A program made the position numbers and the translations under genes. The notes below the pieces were generated by a model. That model was not told the DNA's origin, did not search any database, and was given only the letters and a program-made list of their open reading frames with translations. A DNA stretch of 51,881 nucleotides from Comamonadaceae bacterium (GTDB lineage Bacteria > Pseudomonadota > Gammaproteobacteria > Burkholderiales > Burkholderiaceae_C): positions 1-51,881 of the forward strand of contig CANFYZ010000016.1 of NCBI GenBank assembly GCA_947451385.1, read 5' to 3'. The number at the start of each line of letters is the position of its first letter. Position 1 is the first letter of the stretch. Shown here piece by piece: positions 40,778-50,387 of the stretch.

Positions 40778-41962
40778 TTACATGCGCTCAAAGATCGCAG
40801 CAATGCCTTGCCCGCCGCCAATGCACATGGTCACCAAGGCGTAGCGGCCCTGCACGCGTTGCAGCTCGTACAGCGCTTTGACGGTGATCAGCGCGCCGGT
40901 GGCCCCAATCGGGTGGCCGAGCGAAATGCCCGAACCGTTGGGGTTGACCTTGGCCGGGTCCAGACCCAACTCACGCGTGACCGCACAGGCTTGCGCGGCA
41001 AAGGCTTCGTTGGCTTCGATCACGTCCAGATCGTTCACGGAGAGGCCGGTTTTCTTGAGCACCGCGTGCGTGGCCGAGATCGGGCCCACGCCCATGATTT
41101 TCGGGTCCAGGCCGGTGTGGGCATAACCCACCAAACGGGCCATGGGCTTAGCCCCGCGGGCTTTGGCGGCGCCGGCTTCCATCAGCACCACGGCGGCAGC
41201 GGCATCATTGATGCCTGAGGCATTGCCCGCGGTCACAGTGCCGTTTTCTTTCACAAACACGGGCTTGAGTTTGGCCATGTCTTCCAGCTTGCAACCGGCG
41301 CGGAAGTGTTCGTCGGTGGCGTAGGCGATGTCGCCTTTTTTGCTTTTCAGCATGACCGGCAGGATCTGCTCTTTGAAGTAACCGGCGGCCGTGGCGCGTT
41401 CCGCGCGGTTGTGGCTTTCCACCGCCAGCGCGTCTTGCATTTCACGGGTGATGCCGTATTTGGCGGCCACGTTCTCGGCGGTCACGCCCATGTGGATGGT
41501 GTGGAAGGGGTCGTGCAGGGCACCCACCACCATGTCGACCATCTTGGTGTCACCCATGCGGGCACCCCAGCGCGCGCTCAAGCTGGCGTAGGGGCCACGG
41601 CTCATGTTCTCGGCACCGCCGCCAATGGCGATGTCGCAGTCGCCCAGCAAGATCGACTGGCTGGCCGAGACAATGGCTTGCAGGCCGGAGCCGCACAGGC
41701 GGTTCACGTTGAAGGCCGGTGTGCCTTCGACGCAGCCGCCGTGGATCGCGGCTACGCGCGACAGGTACATGTCTTTGGGCTCGGTGTTGACCACGTGGCC
41801 AAACACCACATGGCCCACGTCTTTGCCTTCTACGCTGGCGCGGGCCAGCGATTCACGCACCACTTGCGCGGCCAACTCGGTGGGCGGGATGTCCTTGAGG
41901 CTACCGCCATAAGTCCCAATGGCGGTGCGCACACCGCTGACCACAACAACTTCACGGCTCAT
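40778..41962 (-). CDS. bktB: beta-ketothiolase BktB
   Basis: The protein has 394 residues and closely matches the Ralstonia BktB type as I remember it: REVVVVSGVRTAIGTYGGSL at the start and CIGGGQGIAAIFERM at the end. Catalytic residues are Cys in VNRLCGSGLQ, His in SLGHPIGATG and Cys in MCIGGG. It condenses or cleaves acyl-CoAs, for example for polyhydroxyalkanoate or short-chain fatty acid metabolism. No phaB or phaC gene is beside it. It is transcribed leftward from an intergenic region of about 110 bases after the SDR gene. Confidence 0.93.
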   Translation of the reverse strand: MSREVVVVSGVRTAIGTYGGSLKDIPPTELAAQVVRESLARASVEGKDVGHVVFGHVVNTEPKDMYLSRVAAIHGGCVEGTPAFNVNRLCGSGLQAIVSASQSILLGDCDIAIGGGAENMSRGPYASLSARWGARMGDTKMVDMVVGALHDPFHTIHMGVTAENVAAKYGITREMQDALAVESHNRAERATAAGYFKEQILPVMLKSKKGDIAYATDEHFRAGCKLEDMAKLKPVFVKENGTVTAGNASGINDAAAAVVLMEAGAAKARGAKPMARLVGYAHTGLDPKIMGVGPISATHAVLKKTGLSVNDLDVIEANEAFAAQACAVTRELGLDPAKVNPNGSGISLGHPIGATGALITVKALYELQRVQGRYALVTMCIGGGQGIAAIFERM

Positions 41963-42071
41963 TTTCAGTCTCCAATGTATAAATGAAATTCAAACCCGAG
42001 TGTCGGGCGTAAAAGCTACACCGTGCTGACAAAGGTCAACCGATGTGCGCTTTGTGCGCGCTCAAGGCGTA

Positions 42072-42827
42072 TCAGTCGCGGATATCTGCCACCGGGTTGG
42101 CGCCGAAATCAGGCCGCGCCAAAAACGCCAGAATCCGCGCAGCGGCTGCGTCGACCGAAGTCAGTTGCCCTGCGGACTTGAGTTGGATGAAGCCCGCTTG
42201 GTCGGGGAAAGCGCTGGCATCGGCACCGCGCAACTGCACTTGCATGTCGGTGTCGATCACGCCCGGGGCCAGCGAGCAGACTTTGGCTCCCTGCGGCTTA
42301 AGCGCCTCCTCCAGCGCCAGGCAGCGGGTGAAATGGTCTATGCCCGCTTTGGCCGCGCAGTACCCGGCTTGCGAGGCCATGGCGCGACGGCCCAGGCCCG
42401 AGGAGATGTTCAGCACCTTGCGGGGCATGGTCCAGGTTTCTGTGGCGGCCAGGAACGCTGCGGTCAATTGCATGGGCGCTTCCAGCCCTACGCGCAGGGC
42501 ATGGCCCAGGTCGGCGGGGTCGGCTTGGCTCATCGGCCCGATGCGCGGAATCACCCCGGCGTTGTTGATCAGCGTCACGCTGGCCCAGTCGCCATTGGCC
42601 TGGCTGTGCAGCCAAGCGCCCAGGCGCTCGCTCGCGGCCACGCCCTGGGCCAGGTCTTGCTGCCACTGCGTCAGCGCTGCGCCATGGCTGGCCGCCAAGG
42701 GGGTCAATGCGTCATTGCTTTGGCGTGAGATGCACAACAGGCTGTGGCCCGCTTGCAGCAGTTGCTGCGCCAGGCCCAAGCCCATGCCCCGAGAGGCGCC
42801 GGTGAGGATGTAGAGGTGTTTGGTCAT
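42072..42827 (-). CDS. short-chain dehydrogenase/reductase
   Basis: The protein has 251 residues. It has an intact Rossmann motif TGASRGMGLGL, INNAGVIPRIG, and catalytic Ser-Tyr-Lys (NISSGLGRR, GYCAAKAG). The pattern is close to sepiapterin-reductase-like SDRs (LYILTGASRGMG), with a C-terminal region ending in a short domain. It lies upstream of bktB in the same direction; co-transcription is possible. Confidence 0.85.
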   Translation of the reverse strand: MTKHLYILTGASRGMGLGLAQQLLQAGHSLLCISRQSNDALTPLAASHGAALTQWQQDLAQGVAASERLGAWLHSQANGDWASVTLINNAGVIPRIGPMSQADPADLGHALRVGLEAPMQLTAAFLAATETWTMPRKVLNISSGLGRRAMASQAGYCAAKAGIDHFTRCLALEEALKPQGAKVCSLAPGVIDTDMQVQLRGADASAFPDQAGFIQLKSAGQLTSVDAAAARILAFLARPDFGANPVADIRD

Positions 42828-42907
42828 GGACAGATGGTAGGTCTGAACAGGCGTTTGACCCTGTCACCTGGGCGTTTTCGGATGCTTGGGCCGGGTTCAG
42901 GGCGGGC

Positions 42908-44218
42908 TCAGGAACCCTGGCTGGCGCGAATTCGGTTGACTTCCAAGGGCGTGACCTCGGGTGCCTGGTTGCCCCACTGGCTTCTCAAATGGGTCAGCAC
43001 CGCGGCAATGTCTTTGTCGTCCAAGGTCAAAATGTACGGCGGCATGCCAAAGGGGCGAGGGTTGCCTGCGGTGGCCGGTGGGTAGCCGCCATAAAGCACG
43101 GTTTGCACCAGGTTGGTGGTGTCGCTTTGCCGAACAGCCCGGTGCCCGGCCAAAGCCGGGTAAGCGCCGGGCACGCCTTGGCCTTGATCACCGTGGCATT
43201 GGGCGCAATGCTGCTCGTAAATTTGGGCCCCTCGGCGGGCGACCTCGGTCCGCACGACGCGCTGACCAGCCTGGGCGGGACTGGCTGCGACCGGGCTGGC
43301 TGAAATCGGGCTCGGCCGGGCTTGTGATTTCAGGTACAGGGCCATGGCGCGCAGGTCAGGCGCGCTCAGGTACTGGGTGCTGTACTGCACCACTTCGGCC
43401 ATCGGGCCGCTGGTGTGGTGGTGGCCCGATTGGCCGGTCTGCAGCAAGGTTTGAATTTCTTCCAGTGAAGCCTGTGCCAAGCCGGTTTGGGCGTTGTCGA
43501 CCAGCGAAGGCGCGGTCCAGTTGACCCCCGCCATCAACCCGCCCGTCAGGTTGTCCACGGCGCCCGATGCGCCCAGGGCGTTGCGGGGGCTGTGGCAGGC
43601 GGCGCAATGGCCCAGGCCTTGCACCAGGTAGGCACCACGATTCCATTCGGCACTTTGACCTGCTTGGGCTTGAAAGGTGCCCACTTTGAAATACAGCGAA
43701 CGCCAAACGGCCAAAGCAGGCTGCGTCCCTAAAGGCCATTGCAGGGTGTTCGGCTGCGGTGGTTGGCGAACCGGTGGCTGGCTTTTCAGCCAAGCAAAAA
43801 TCGCGTCTGCATCCGACCGGGGGATCAAGGTGGTGTGGTTGTAAGGAAAAGCCGGCGTCAGCAAGCGTCCATCGCGGGAACGCCCATGGTGGAGTGCGCG
43901 CCAAAAGTGCGCAGCATTCCACTCACCCAGGCCAGTTTCAGGGTCGGGCGTGAGGTTGCTGCTGTAGACGGTGCCAAATGGGGTTTCAATACCGCGCCCA
44001 CCTGCCAAGGGCGCGCCGCCACGCGCCGTGTGGCAAGCAATGCAGTTCCCTGCCTGAATCAAGTAGCGCCCCTGCGCCAGGGTCTCGGCAGAGGGGGCGG
44101 CGGCCACCGGGGGCGGGGTGGAGACGTCCACAGCGTCAGCAAAATTTTCCCAGATCAGCCCTGTGCACATCAGCAAGCCCAGCGCCAGACTGCCGAATCC
44201 TGTCAGACGCTTGTTCAT
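42908..44218 (-). CDS. tri-haem cytochrome c (AdhB/gluconate-dehydrogenase-subunit type)
   Basis: The protein has 436 residues from ATG 44218, with a signal peptide and three CxxCH sites: CIACH (59-63), CAACH (205-209) and CAQCH (near 355). The layout and length fit the cytochrome subunit of membrane alcohol or gluconate dehydrogenases, which passes electrons to the quinone pool. No dehydrogenase subunit is nearby. It overlaps the di-haem gene by 4 bp and is translated after it. Confidence 0.9.
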   Translation of the reverse strand: MNKRLTGFGSLALGLLMCTGLIWENFADAVDVSTPPPVAAAPSAETLAQGRYLIQAGNCIACHTARGGAPLAGGRGIETPFGTVYSSNLTPDPETGLGEWNAAHFWRALHHGRSRDGRLLTPAFPYNHTTLIPRSDADAIFAWLKSQPPVRQPPQPNTLQWPLGTQPALAVWRSLYFKVGTFQAQAGQSAEWNRGAYLVQGLGHCAACHSPRNALGASGAVDNLTGGLMAGVNWTAPSLVDNAQTGLAQASLEEIQTLLQTGQSGHHHTSGPMAEVVQYSTQYLSAPDLRAMALYLKSQARPSPISASPVAASPAQAGQRVVRTEVARRGAQIYEQHCAQCHGDQGQGVPGAYPALAGHRAVRQSDTTNLVQTVLYGGYPPATAGNPRPFGMPPYILTLDDKDIAAVLTHLRSQWGNQAPEVTPLEVNRIRASQGS

Positions 44219-44961
44219 GGAGCCCCCTGGAGTTCGGGTGCGCTGCCGCACCGCGGCAAAGCACCGCTGAGGGCTCGGCCTTTCGGCACCGCAGCGGGCG
44301 TGCTGTCAGCGGGCAGGGGTTGGCTGGACAACCAAGTGGCCACCGCAACCAGATCGCTGCTGTTCATTCGCTCGACCACTTGGGCCATGCAATCAGGGGC
44401 CAGCGCTTGACGCTGGTGGGTTTGCCAAGCGCCCAGTTGGGCATTCAGGTAATCCAGAGGCAGGCCCAGCAGCCCGGGGACATTCGGTTGGACGCCAGTC
44501 AAGCGCTCACCATGGCATTGCATGCAGGCGGGCAGTTGCCTCGCGGCGTCCCCCTGCAGGGCCAGTTGCTGGCCGCGCGCGAGCAGCGCCGGGGCCAGGC
44601 GCGATGCGGTTTTGGAAGGGGCGGGGTAGGGCAGCTTCAAGCCGGAGAAATAGTCAGCGATTTCACGCAAATATGCCTCTGAGAGCGGGTCGACCAAGCG
44701 CGTCATCAGGCCGTAATGTCGGCGGCCTTCGGCAAAGTTTTTCAGCTGGTTGTAGAGGTAGCCCGCGGGCTTGCCCGCCAGGCGAGGGTAATAACCGTCG
44801 GGCCCCGCTCGGCCTTGCTCGCCATGGCACGCGGTGCAGGCCCGGGTGCGCTCGGCCATGGAGTCTTCAAAGCCTTTGGCCTGGATGCAGGAACTTGCCA
44901 AGATGAACAGCGCTGCCAGCCAGACCCGGTCGGTGGCCCATCGTCTGAAGAAATAAAACAT
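44215..44961 (-). CDS. di-haem cytochrome c
   Basis: The protein has 248 residues from ATG 44961. A hydrophobic leader (VWLAALFILASSCIQA) is followed by two haem sites, CTACH and CMQCH, in a cytochrome c4-like arrangement. It is the first gene of the two-cytochrome operon. A longer reading to 45216 runs through a region also used by the GNAT gene and is unlikely. Confidence 0.88.
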   Translation of the reverse strand: MFYFFRRWATDRVWLAALFILASSCIQAKGFEDSMAERTRACTACHGEQGRAGPDGYYPRLAGKPAGYLYNQLKNFAEGRRHYGLMTRLVDPLSEAYLREIADYFSGLKLPYPAPSKTASRLAPALLARGQQLALQGDAARQLPACMQCHGERLTGVQPNVPGLLGLPLDYLNAQLGAWQTHQRQALAPDCMAQVVERMNSSDLVAVATWLSSQPLPADSTPAAVPKGRALSGALPRCGSAPELQGAP

Positions 44962-45082
44962 GGGCCGAAGATAACCGACAATCAGGGGCACTAAGCTGAC
45001 ACGATGGAAAGCCTTGGCAGGTTGCCCTGACCGTCTCCTTGTCATTGACTTGATCCGCCCTTGATTTTCTGAAATTTTGTTT

Positions 45083-45601
45083 ATGACTGACATCCAAGTT
45101 CGATTCGCCACCCTCCAAGATGCGGCTGATGTGGCGCAGCTCCATTTGATTGCCACCATGACCCTGTACGACGGACAGGTGCCCATGGCGCACTGGGCCG
45201 CCACACCCATGCCCAAGCGGGTGTCGTACTGGAAAGAAGCGATTGAATTTGGCGAGCCTCAGGTCATGGTCGCGGTGCTGCATGGCGAGATCGTGGGCAT
45301 GGTCGGCTATGACCGCTCACGCGACCCCAAAACACCCAACACCACGGGCGAAATTTGGGCGATGTATGTCGACCCCGATCGGTTGGGCCAAGGCATCGGT
45401 TTGGCCTTGTGGGATGCCGCGCGTGAAGGCTTGATCGACGAAGGCTGCACCGACGTGACGGTGTGGTTGCCGCTGCGCAACGAGCGCACGCTGCGCTTTC
45501 ATGACCTGGCCGGTTTCAAGCGTGAAATGAACACGGCCCGCACCGTGCCCATGGGCGAGGCTCGGGTGGAAGAAGTGCGTTTAAAGCGCGCTCTGGACTG
45601 A
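45083..45601 (+). CDS. GNAT-family N-acetyltransferase
   Basis: The protein has 172 residues from ATG 45083. The GNAT fold is shown by IWAMYVDPDRLGQGIGLALW with the acetyl-CoA-binding pyrophosphate loop (LGQGIG), and the C-terminal FHDLAGFKREM. The acceptor is unknown. It is divergent from the cytochrome operon and 3 bases before dusC. Confidence 0.88.
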   Translation: MTDIQVRFATLQDAADVAQLHLIATMTLYDGQVPMAHWAATPMPKRVSYWKEAIEFGEPQVMVAVLHGEIVGMVGYDRSRDPKTPNTTGEIWAMYVDPDRLGQGIGLALWDAAREGLIDEGCTDVTVWLPLRNERTLRFHDLAGFKREMNTARTVPMGEARVEEVRLKRALD

Positions 45602-45604
45602 GTT

Positions 45605-46591
45605 TTGCCATTGATTTTGGCCCCCATGGAGGGGCTGCTCGACCACTCCTTGCGCGATGCGCTCACCCGGGTCGGCGGCGTAGACCGCTGTGTCTCCGAA
45701 TTCATTCGCGTCACCGGTACCTTGCTGCCTTGCCGTGCTTTTGAACGGGTGGTGCCCGAGTTGCGAAATGGCAGCCGCACGGCCGCTGGCGTCCCGGTGC
45801 GGGCTCAGTTGCTGGGCTCCGATGCCGTCTGTCTGGCCGAAAACGCGGCCCGTTTGGCGGAGATGGGCTCGGCCGGCATTGATTTGAACTTCGGTTGCCC
45901 GGCCAAAACCGTGAACCTGCACCGCGGCGGCGCCGTGCTGCTGGAGGAACCCGAAACCGTGGCGCAGATTGTCGCGGCGGTGCGCCGCGCGGTGCCGGCC
46001 CATGTGCCCGTGTCGGCCAAGATGCGTTTGGGTTACAACGACGACCGCCGGGCCGAAGAGTGTGCCCTGGCCATTGAGGGTGCTGGGGCCAACGAGTTGG
46101 TGGTGCATGCCCGCACCAAGGCCCACGGTTACCGCCCGCCCGCTTACTGGGAGCGGATTGCCGATGTGCGTGCCGTGGTGAAGTTGCCACTGATCGCCAA
46201 CGGCGAAATTTGGACCCTGGCGGACGCCCTGCGGTGCCGCGAAGTCAGCGGTTGCCATGATTTGATGATCGGGCGCGGCATGGTGTCGGACCCGGGCTTG
46301 GGGCTGGCCATCCAAGCCCATGACGCGGGCCTGAGTGTCAGCGGTGAACAGATTGCGGACCGCGCAGCGCCGTGGGCGAGTTTGCTGCCGTTGATGTGGC
46401 AATTCTGGCAGCGCGTGGCCTTGCATGTGGCGGCGCGGCATCGCGCCGGGCGCTTGAAGCAGTGGCTCAATTACTTGCGCCGCAGCTACCCCGAGGCGCA
46501 GCAGGCTTTTGACGAGGTCCGATTACTGCAAGACCCTGTGCTGGTGACCCAGTGGCTGCAGCGGGCGCAGCTTCAGTCCAAACCCATTTGA
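45605..46591 (+). CDS. dusC: tRNA-dihydrouridine(16) synthase DusC
   Basis: The protein has 328 residues from TTG 45605, in the frame of LILAPMEGLLDHSLRDALTR. The FMN-dependent TIM barrel is supported by DLNFGCPAKTVNLHRGGAVL with the catalytic Cys, VVHARTKAHGYRPPAYW, PLIANGEIWTL and LMIGRGMVSDP. It reduces U16 in tRNA. The gene follows the GNAT gene closely. Confidence 0.92.
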   Translation: MPLILAPMEGLLDHSLRDALTRVGGVDRCVSEFIRVTGTLLPCRAFERVVPELRNGSRTAAGVPVRAQLLGSDAVCLAENAARLAEMGSAGIDLNFGCPAKTVNLHRGGAVLLEEPETVAQIVAAVRRAVPAHVPVSAKMRLGYNDDRRAEECALAIEGAGANELVVHARTKAHGYRPPAYWERIADVRAVVKLPLIANGEIWTLADALRCREVSGCHDLMIGRGMVSDPGLGLAIQAHDAGLSVSGEQIADRAAPWASLLPLMWQFWQRVALHVAARHRAGRLKQWLNYLRRSYPEAQQAFDEVRLLQDPVLVTQWLQRAQLQSKPI

Positions 46592-46944
46592 TGGGCGGCC
46601 AGGTGCGCGGCCACTTCGCTGCGCAATTGCTCTAACTGGGGCGCCATCAAAGAAAACGCGTTACGCACTTCGGGGGCATCCGCGTGTTTGCTCAGAGCCT
46701 CCACCGTGACCACACGCTCAACCAAGGCGTCCACACAAAATACCGGTGCAAAGCCCTTGACCTGGTGCAGCAAGCGGTTGGCACCGTTCACATCGTCTTT
46801 GCTCAGCAACTCCGTGATCAGCGGGATATCGGTGCTCAAGGTTTTATGCAATGTTTTGAGCAGGGACAGAAAGCCCGCCTCGTCACCAATGAATTCCATC
46901 CCCCGCTCCACTGAGAGGTAGGCAAATGAAGGGGGTGTGGTCAT
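46573..46944 (-). CDS. lone Hpt (histidine phosphotransfer) protein
   Basis: The protein has 123 residues, an Hpt four-helix bundle with phospho-acceptor His60 in the helix ANRLLHQVKGFAPVF. It could shuttle phosphate between a hybrid kinase and a receiver; no kinase is near it. It overlaps the end of dusC by 19 bases on the other strand. Confidence 0.8.
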   Translation of the reverse strand: MTTPPSFAYLSVERGMEFIGDEAGFLSLLKTLHKTLSTDIPLITELLSKDDVNGANRLLHQVKGFAPVFCVDALVERVVTVEALSKHADAPEVRNAFSLMAPQLEQLRSEVAAHLAAHQMGLD

Positions 46945-46988
46945 GAATTAGGGGGGATGGGTGGGGCACCGAAGGGGATTGTTATATT

Positions 46989-47876
46989 TTACCCAATCAA
47001 TTCTTCCAATCCGCCTGCGGGTTCAAAACGCCGGTTGCGAAAATGCAAACGCGTTGGGCCGGGCAGGGCCCGGGTGGGTACCGAATGGCGTGGGTCGCCT
47101 GGGTAACAAATGACCCGCATGCCTTCTTGGTCAAAGGGTTCGGGTTGAATCGTGGGTGGTTTTTGCCGCAGGGCAGCCGCCATGGCGCTGGCCGCACTGG
47201 GATAGCGGTTCAGGTGCGACAAGCTCATGATTTGCGGTGGTGCCAACTCAATCTCACCGGCCCAATAACGGGTCAAGGCCTCACGCGGGGCCAACCACAC
47301 GCTTTCGGTGGTTTCGTGGTTGTCATGGGCGGCCGTCTGGTCAGTGGGGGCCTGGGCCAAGAAAAATCGCGTGTCAAAACGTTTGTTGGTGACCGAGGGG
47401 ACGCGCGGCGTGATCCAGCGCGACCAAGGCACCAACGCTTCGGTGTGCAGTGTCAAATTCAGGTGCGCCAGCAAGGGCGTAAAGGCCATGCCTTGACTCA
47501 GCTGAGCCCGCGCTGCCGCCAAAGTCTCCATGTGAGACTGACCTGCTGCGGAATGGGCCAACAACACGCTCGACTCCTCAAATGCTTCGCGCAAGGCGGC
47601 CACAAACAAACTGGCGGCCTTGCCTTCTGGCAGCTCGGCTTCGCCCAGTTGGGCATGCAGGGCGGCGGGTGGCCGGTCCAAACGGTGCAGCAAATCGGGG
47701 TGGGCATCGGCCGCATCCAGCTTGCCACCAGGAAACACGAAGGCACCGCCCAGCACCGAGGAGGCCGCGTGCCGCTTGAGCAGCAGCACTTCCAAACCGG
47801 AAGGGCCATCACGTAGCATGACCACCGTGGCCGAGTCGAGTGGTGGGGTGGTGACAATTTCTGAATTGATTTGCAT
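46989..47876 (-). CDS. NUDIX hydrolase
   Basis: The protein has 295 residues from ATG 47876, preceded by AGGAA at about 9 bases. The Nudix box is divided: GGAFVFPGGKLDAAD, then AALREAFEESSVLL. The long segment between the two halves is unlike the standard 23-residue Nudix box, as in the NUDT7/NUDT19 (acyl-CoA diphosphatase-like) group. Its likely substrate is a CoA derivative or a nucleoside diphosphate. A 9-residue extension to 47903 is possible. Confidence 0.82.
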   Translation of the reverse strand: MQINSEIVTTPPLDSATVVMLRDGPSGLEVLLLKRHAASSVLGGAFVFPGGKLDAADAHPDLLHRLDRPPAALHAQLGEAELPEGKAASLFVAALREAFEESSVLLAHSAAGQSHMETLAAARAQLSQGMAFTPLLAHLNLTLHTEALVPWSRWITPRVPSVTNKRFDTRFFLAQAPTDQTAAHDNHETTESVWLAPREALTRYWAGEIELAPPQIMSLSHLNRYPSAASAMAAALRQKPPTIQPEPFDQEGMRVICYPGDPRHSVPTRALPGPTRLHFRNRRFEPAGGLEELIG

Positions 47877-48039
47877 GGCTTGGGTTTCCTGAACAACTGT
47901 CAAACAGGCTACAGAAAGAGTCTGTGATTACACCTATATTGCAACAATGGCCTCAGGCTAGCAGAGTTGCGCCGCATTTCTCTCGGGCGCTGGCACCTCC
48001 GCGTCAGGGTCTAATTTTTATTTGAAAGATCACAACATC

Positions 48040-48951
48040 ATGAGTCTCGATTTCAAAGGGCGGGTGGCCATCGTCACCGGCGCCGGTGGCGGTTTGGGTA
48101 AGCAGCATGCTTTGGCTTTGGCTGCACGCGGTGCCAAAGTCGTGGTCAACGACCTGGGCGCCGATGTGCATGGCGACGGCGGCTCGGTCAGCGCCGCCCA
48201 AGCCGTGGTGGACGAGATTCGCGCCATGGGCGGCGAAGCCATGGTCAACGGCGCATCGGTGACCGACTTTGAGGCCGTCAAAGCCATGGTGCAGCAGACC
48301 ATGGAGGCCTGGGGCCGGGTCGATATTTTGGTGAACAACGCCGGTATCTTGCGCGACAAAAGCTTTGCCAAGATGGAAATGGCCGACTTCCGTTTGGTGA
48401 TGGAGGTGCATGTCATGGGCGCGGTGCATTGCACCAAGGCAGTCTGGCCCATCATGCAGGCGCAAAACTACGGCCGCGTGGTGCTGACCACGTCGTCCAG
48501 CGGCCTGTATGGCAACTTTGGCCAGGCCAACTACGGCGCCGCCAAGATGGCGCTGGCCGGTTTGATGCAAACCTTGTCGATCGAAGGCGAGAAGCACGGC
48601 ATCCGCGTCAATTGCCTGGCACCCACTGCCGCCACCCGCATGACCGAAGGCTTGATGCCGCCCGAAGTGCTGAACGCCTTGCAACCGCAAGCCGTGGTGC
48701 CCGCCATGCTGGTCATGGCCAGCGAGGACGCGCCCAACCGCACCATTTTGTGTGCGGGGGCAGGCAGTTTTGAGGCCGCGCACATCACCTTGACGCAAGG
48801 CCTGCACCTGGGCCTGCACGCCGATACGCCTGAGCAATTGGCCGCGGCTTTGGCCCAAGTCAAAGACCCCGCCGGTCAAGTGGTGCCCCTGAGCGGTTCG
48901 GCCCAGGGCAGCCATGAGATCGCCATGGCCATGGCCGCGCACAAGGCCTAA
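48040..48951 (+). CDS. SDR of the HSD17B4 / multifunctional beta-oxidation type
   Basis: The protein has 303 residues from ATG 48040. The Rossmann motif VTGAGGGLGKQHALALAARG, NDLGADVHGDGGS, and catalytic TTSSSGLYGNFGQANYGAAK match the (3R)-hydroxyacyl-CoA dehydrogenase domain of MFE-2 proteins. It would oxidise hydroxyacyl-CoA to ketoacyl-CoA in beta-oxidation. The hydratase half is not fused here. Confidence 0.9.
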   Translation: MSLDFKGRVAIVTGAGGGLGKQHALALAARGAKVVVNDLGADVHGDGGSVSAAQAVVDEIRAMGGEAMVNGASVTDFEAVKAMVQQTMEAWGRVDILVNNAGILRDKSFAKMEMADFRLVMEVHVMGAVHCTKAVWPIMQAQNYGRVVLTTSSSGLYGNFGQANYGAAKMALAGLMQTLSIEGEKHGIRVNCLAPTAATRMTEGLMPPEVLNALQPQAVVPAMLVMASEDAPNRTILCAGAGSFEAAHITLTQGLHLGLHADTPEQLAAALAQVKDPAGQVVPLSGSAQGSHEIAMAMAAHKA

Positions 48952-48969
48952 AGCCCAGGGCGGGAGCCG

Positions 48970-50247
48970 CTAAAGTGTCGTAGCCTGTTGCCGGGCTTGG
49001 CGCAGTTTGTCCTTTTTGTTGGGCCGTTTGCCTTTGACCCCACCCGAGGGGTCATGGGCTGCTCCAAGGGGATGAGGGGCGTTGACCCCGGTGTCAGTCG
49101 GGACAGCGGCAGCGGGCTCGAACCCGGTCAGTACTTCGCGTGGCACTGAAATGGCTTGGCGTTTTTCAATCAGGCGCCAATGCGCTTCCGTGTCTGGGCT
49201 GACCAAACTCACCGCCAAGCCGCTGTGGCCCGCCCGGCCGGTGCGGCCAATGCGGTGGGTGTAGTCCACCGCCGAGCGCGGTAAATCAAAATTCACCACC
49301 ACCGGCAGTTCAGAGATGTCCAGGCCGCGCGAGGCCACATCGGTGGCAATCACCACTTTCACGCGCGAGGCTTTGAAGTCCGCCAACACCTGGCTGCGTT
49401 TACCTTGGCTGAGTTGGCCATGAAAGGGTTCGGCCGCGATGCCCGCTTTGCGCAGTTTGGCGGCAATGATCTGGCAAGCATGCTGCGTGGCGGCAAACAC
49501 CAGGACCCGTTTCCAGCCCAAGGTTTGAATCAGATGCCGCAGCAACTGGGTGCGCTGGGGCGCGTCCACCGCGATGGCGCGCTGGACGATGTCTGGCGCA
49601 CTGCCCGCAGAGGGAATGACATCGAACCGTGCTGGTTGTTTCAGCAAGCTGTCCGCCAAGCCCTGAACCGCAGGTGCGAAGGTGGCGGAAAACAGCAGGT
49701 TCTGGCGCCGCGCGGGCAAGCATTTCAAAATGGCTTGCAACTCATCTTGAAAGCCCAAGTCCAGCAGTTTGTCGGCTTCGTCCAGGACCAAGATGTTCAG
49801 CCTGGACAGGCTCAACGCATTTTTGTCGAGCAAATCCAACAAGCGCCCTGGCGTGGCCACGATGATGTCGGTGCCGCCCCGCAAACCCATCATTTGCGGG
49901 TTGATCGAGACACCGCCAAACACCACGGTGATTTTCAAACTCGACGGCAACGGGGTGGCCAGGCTGCGAAAGGTCTCGCCCACTTGCACGGCCAATTCGC
50001 GTGTGGGCACCAGCACCAGGCTGTGCACCGTGCGCGGCTGGCTGCGGGGCTGGCGCAGCCACAATTCCAACACAGGCAGCGCATAGGCGGCCGTTTTACC
50101 GGAGCCGGTTTGAGCACAGGCCTGGACGTCTGAGCCTTGCAATGCGGCGGGTATGGCCAGCGTCTGGATGGGCGTGGGCGCAGGATAGTCTTTGGGCTTG
50201 AGGGCTTTGAGGAGTTCTGGGCGCAGGCCAAGGGAGCTGAATGGCAT
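48970..50247 (-). CDS. rhlE: DEAD-box RNA helicase RhlE
   Basis: The protein has 425 residues from ATG 50247. The Q motif (PTPIQ), AQTGSGKTAAYALPVLE, LVLDEADKLLDLG, LFSATFAP and HRIGRTGRAG are all present. The C-terminal tail is basic (GKRPNKKDKLRQARQQ). Its likely role is RNA remodelling and degradosome-linked mRNA handling. The in-frame upstream extension to 50400 has no support. Confidence 0.92.
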   Translation of the reverse strand: MPFSSLGLRPELLKALKPKDYPAPTPIQTLAIPAALQGSDVQACAQTGSGKTAAYALPVLELWLRQPRSQPRTVHSLVLVPTRELAVQVGETFRSLATPLPSSLKITVVFGGVSINPQMMGLRGGTDIIVATPGRLLDLLDKNALSLSRLNILVLDEADKLLDLGFQDELQAILKCLPARRQNLLFSATFAPAVQGLADSLLKQPARFDVIPSAGSAPDIVQRAIAVDAPQRTQLLRHLIQTLGWKRVLVFAATQHACQIIAAKLRKAGIAAEPFHGQLSQGKRSQVLADFKASRVKVVIATDVASRGLDISELPVVVNFDLPRSAVDYTHRIGRTGRAGHSGLAVSLVSPDTEAHWRLIEKRQAISVPREVLTGFEPAAAVPTDTGVNAPHPLGAAHDPSGGVKGKRPNKKDKLRQARQQATTL

Positions 50248-50387
50248 AAAGTTTGAACAAAAAGCAAGCACAGGGAACAAGTTCGCGGCGCAGGACAGAA
50301 GGAAGTGGGGTTCGCGCAAGCATAGACGCATAATCGAGTGAATCGCCGAATCAACGACCCGATCGCGGCACAAACCTTGAAAGCCCC

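Noticed and set aside
43739..44410. Long plus-strand reading frames inside the cytochrome operon
   Set aside because: The minus strand has clear haem motifs and signal peptides; the plus-strand frames are antisense shadows.
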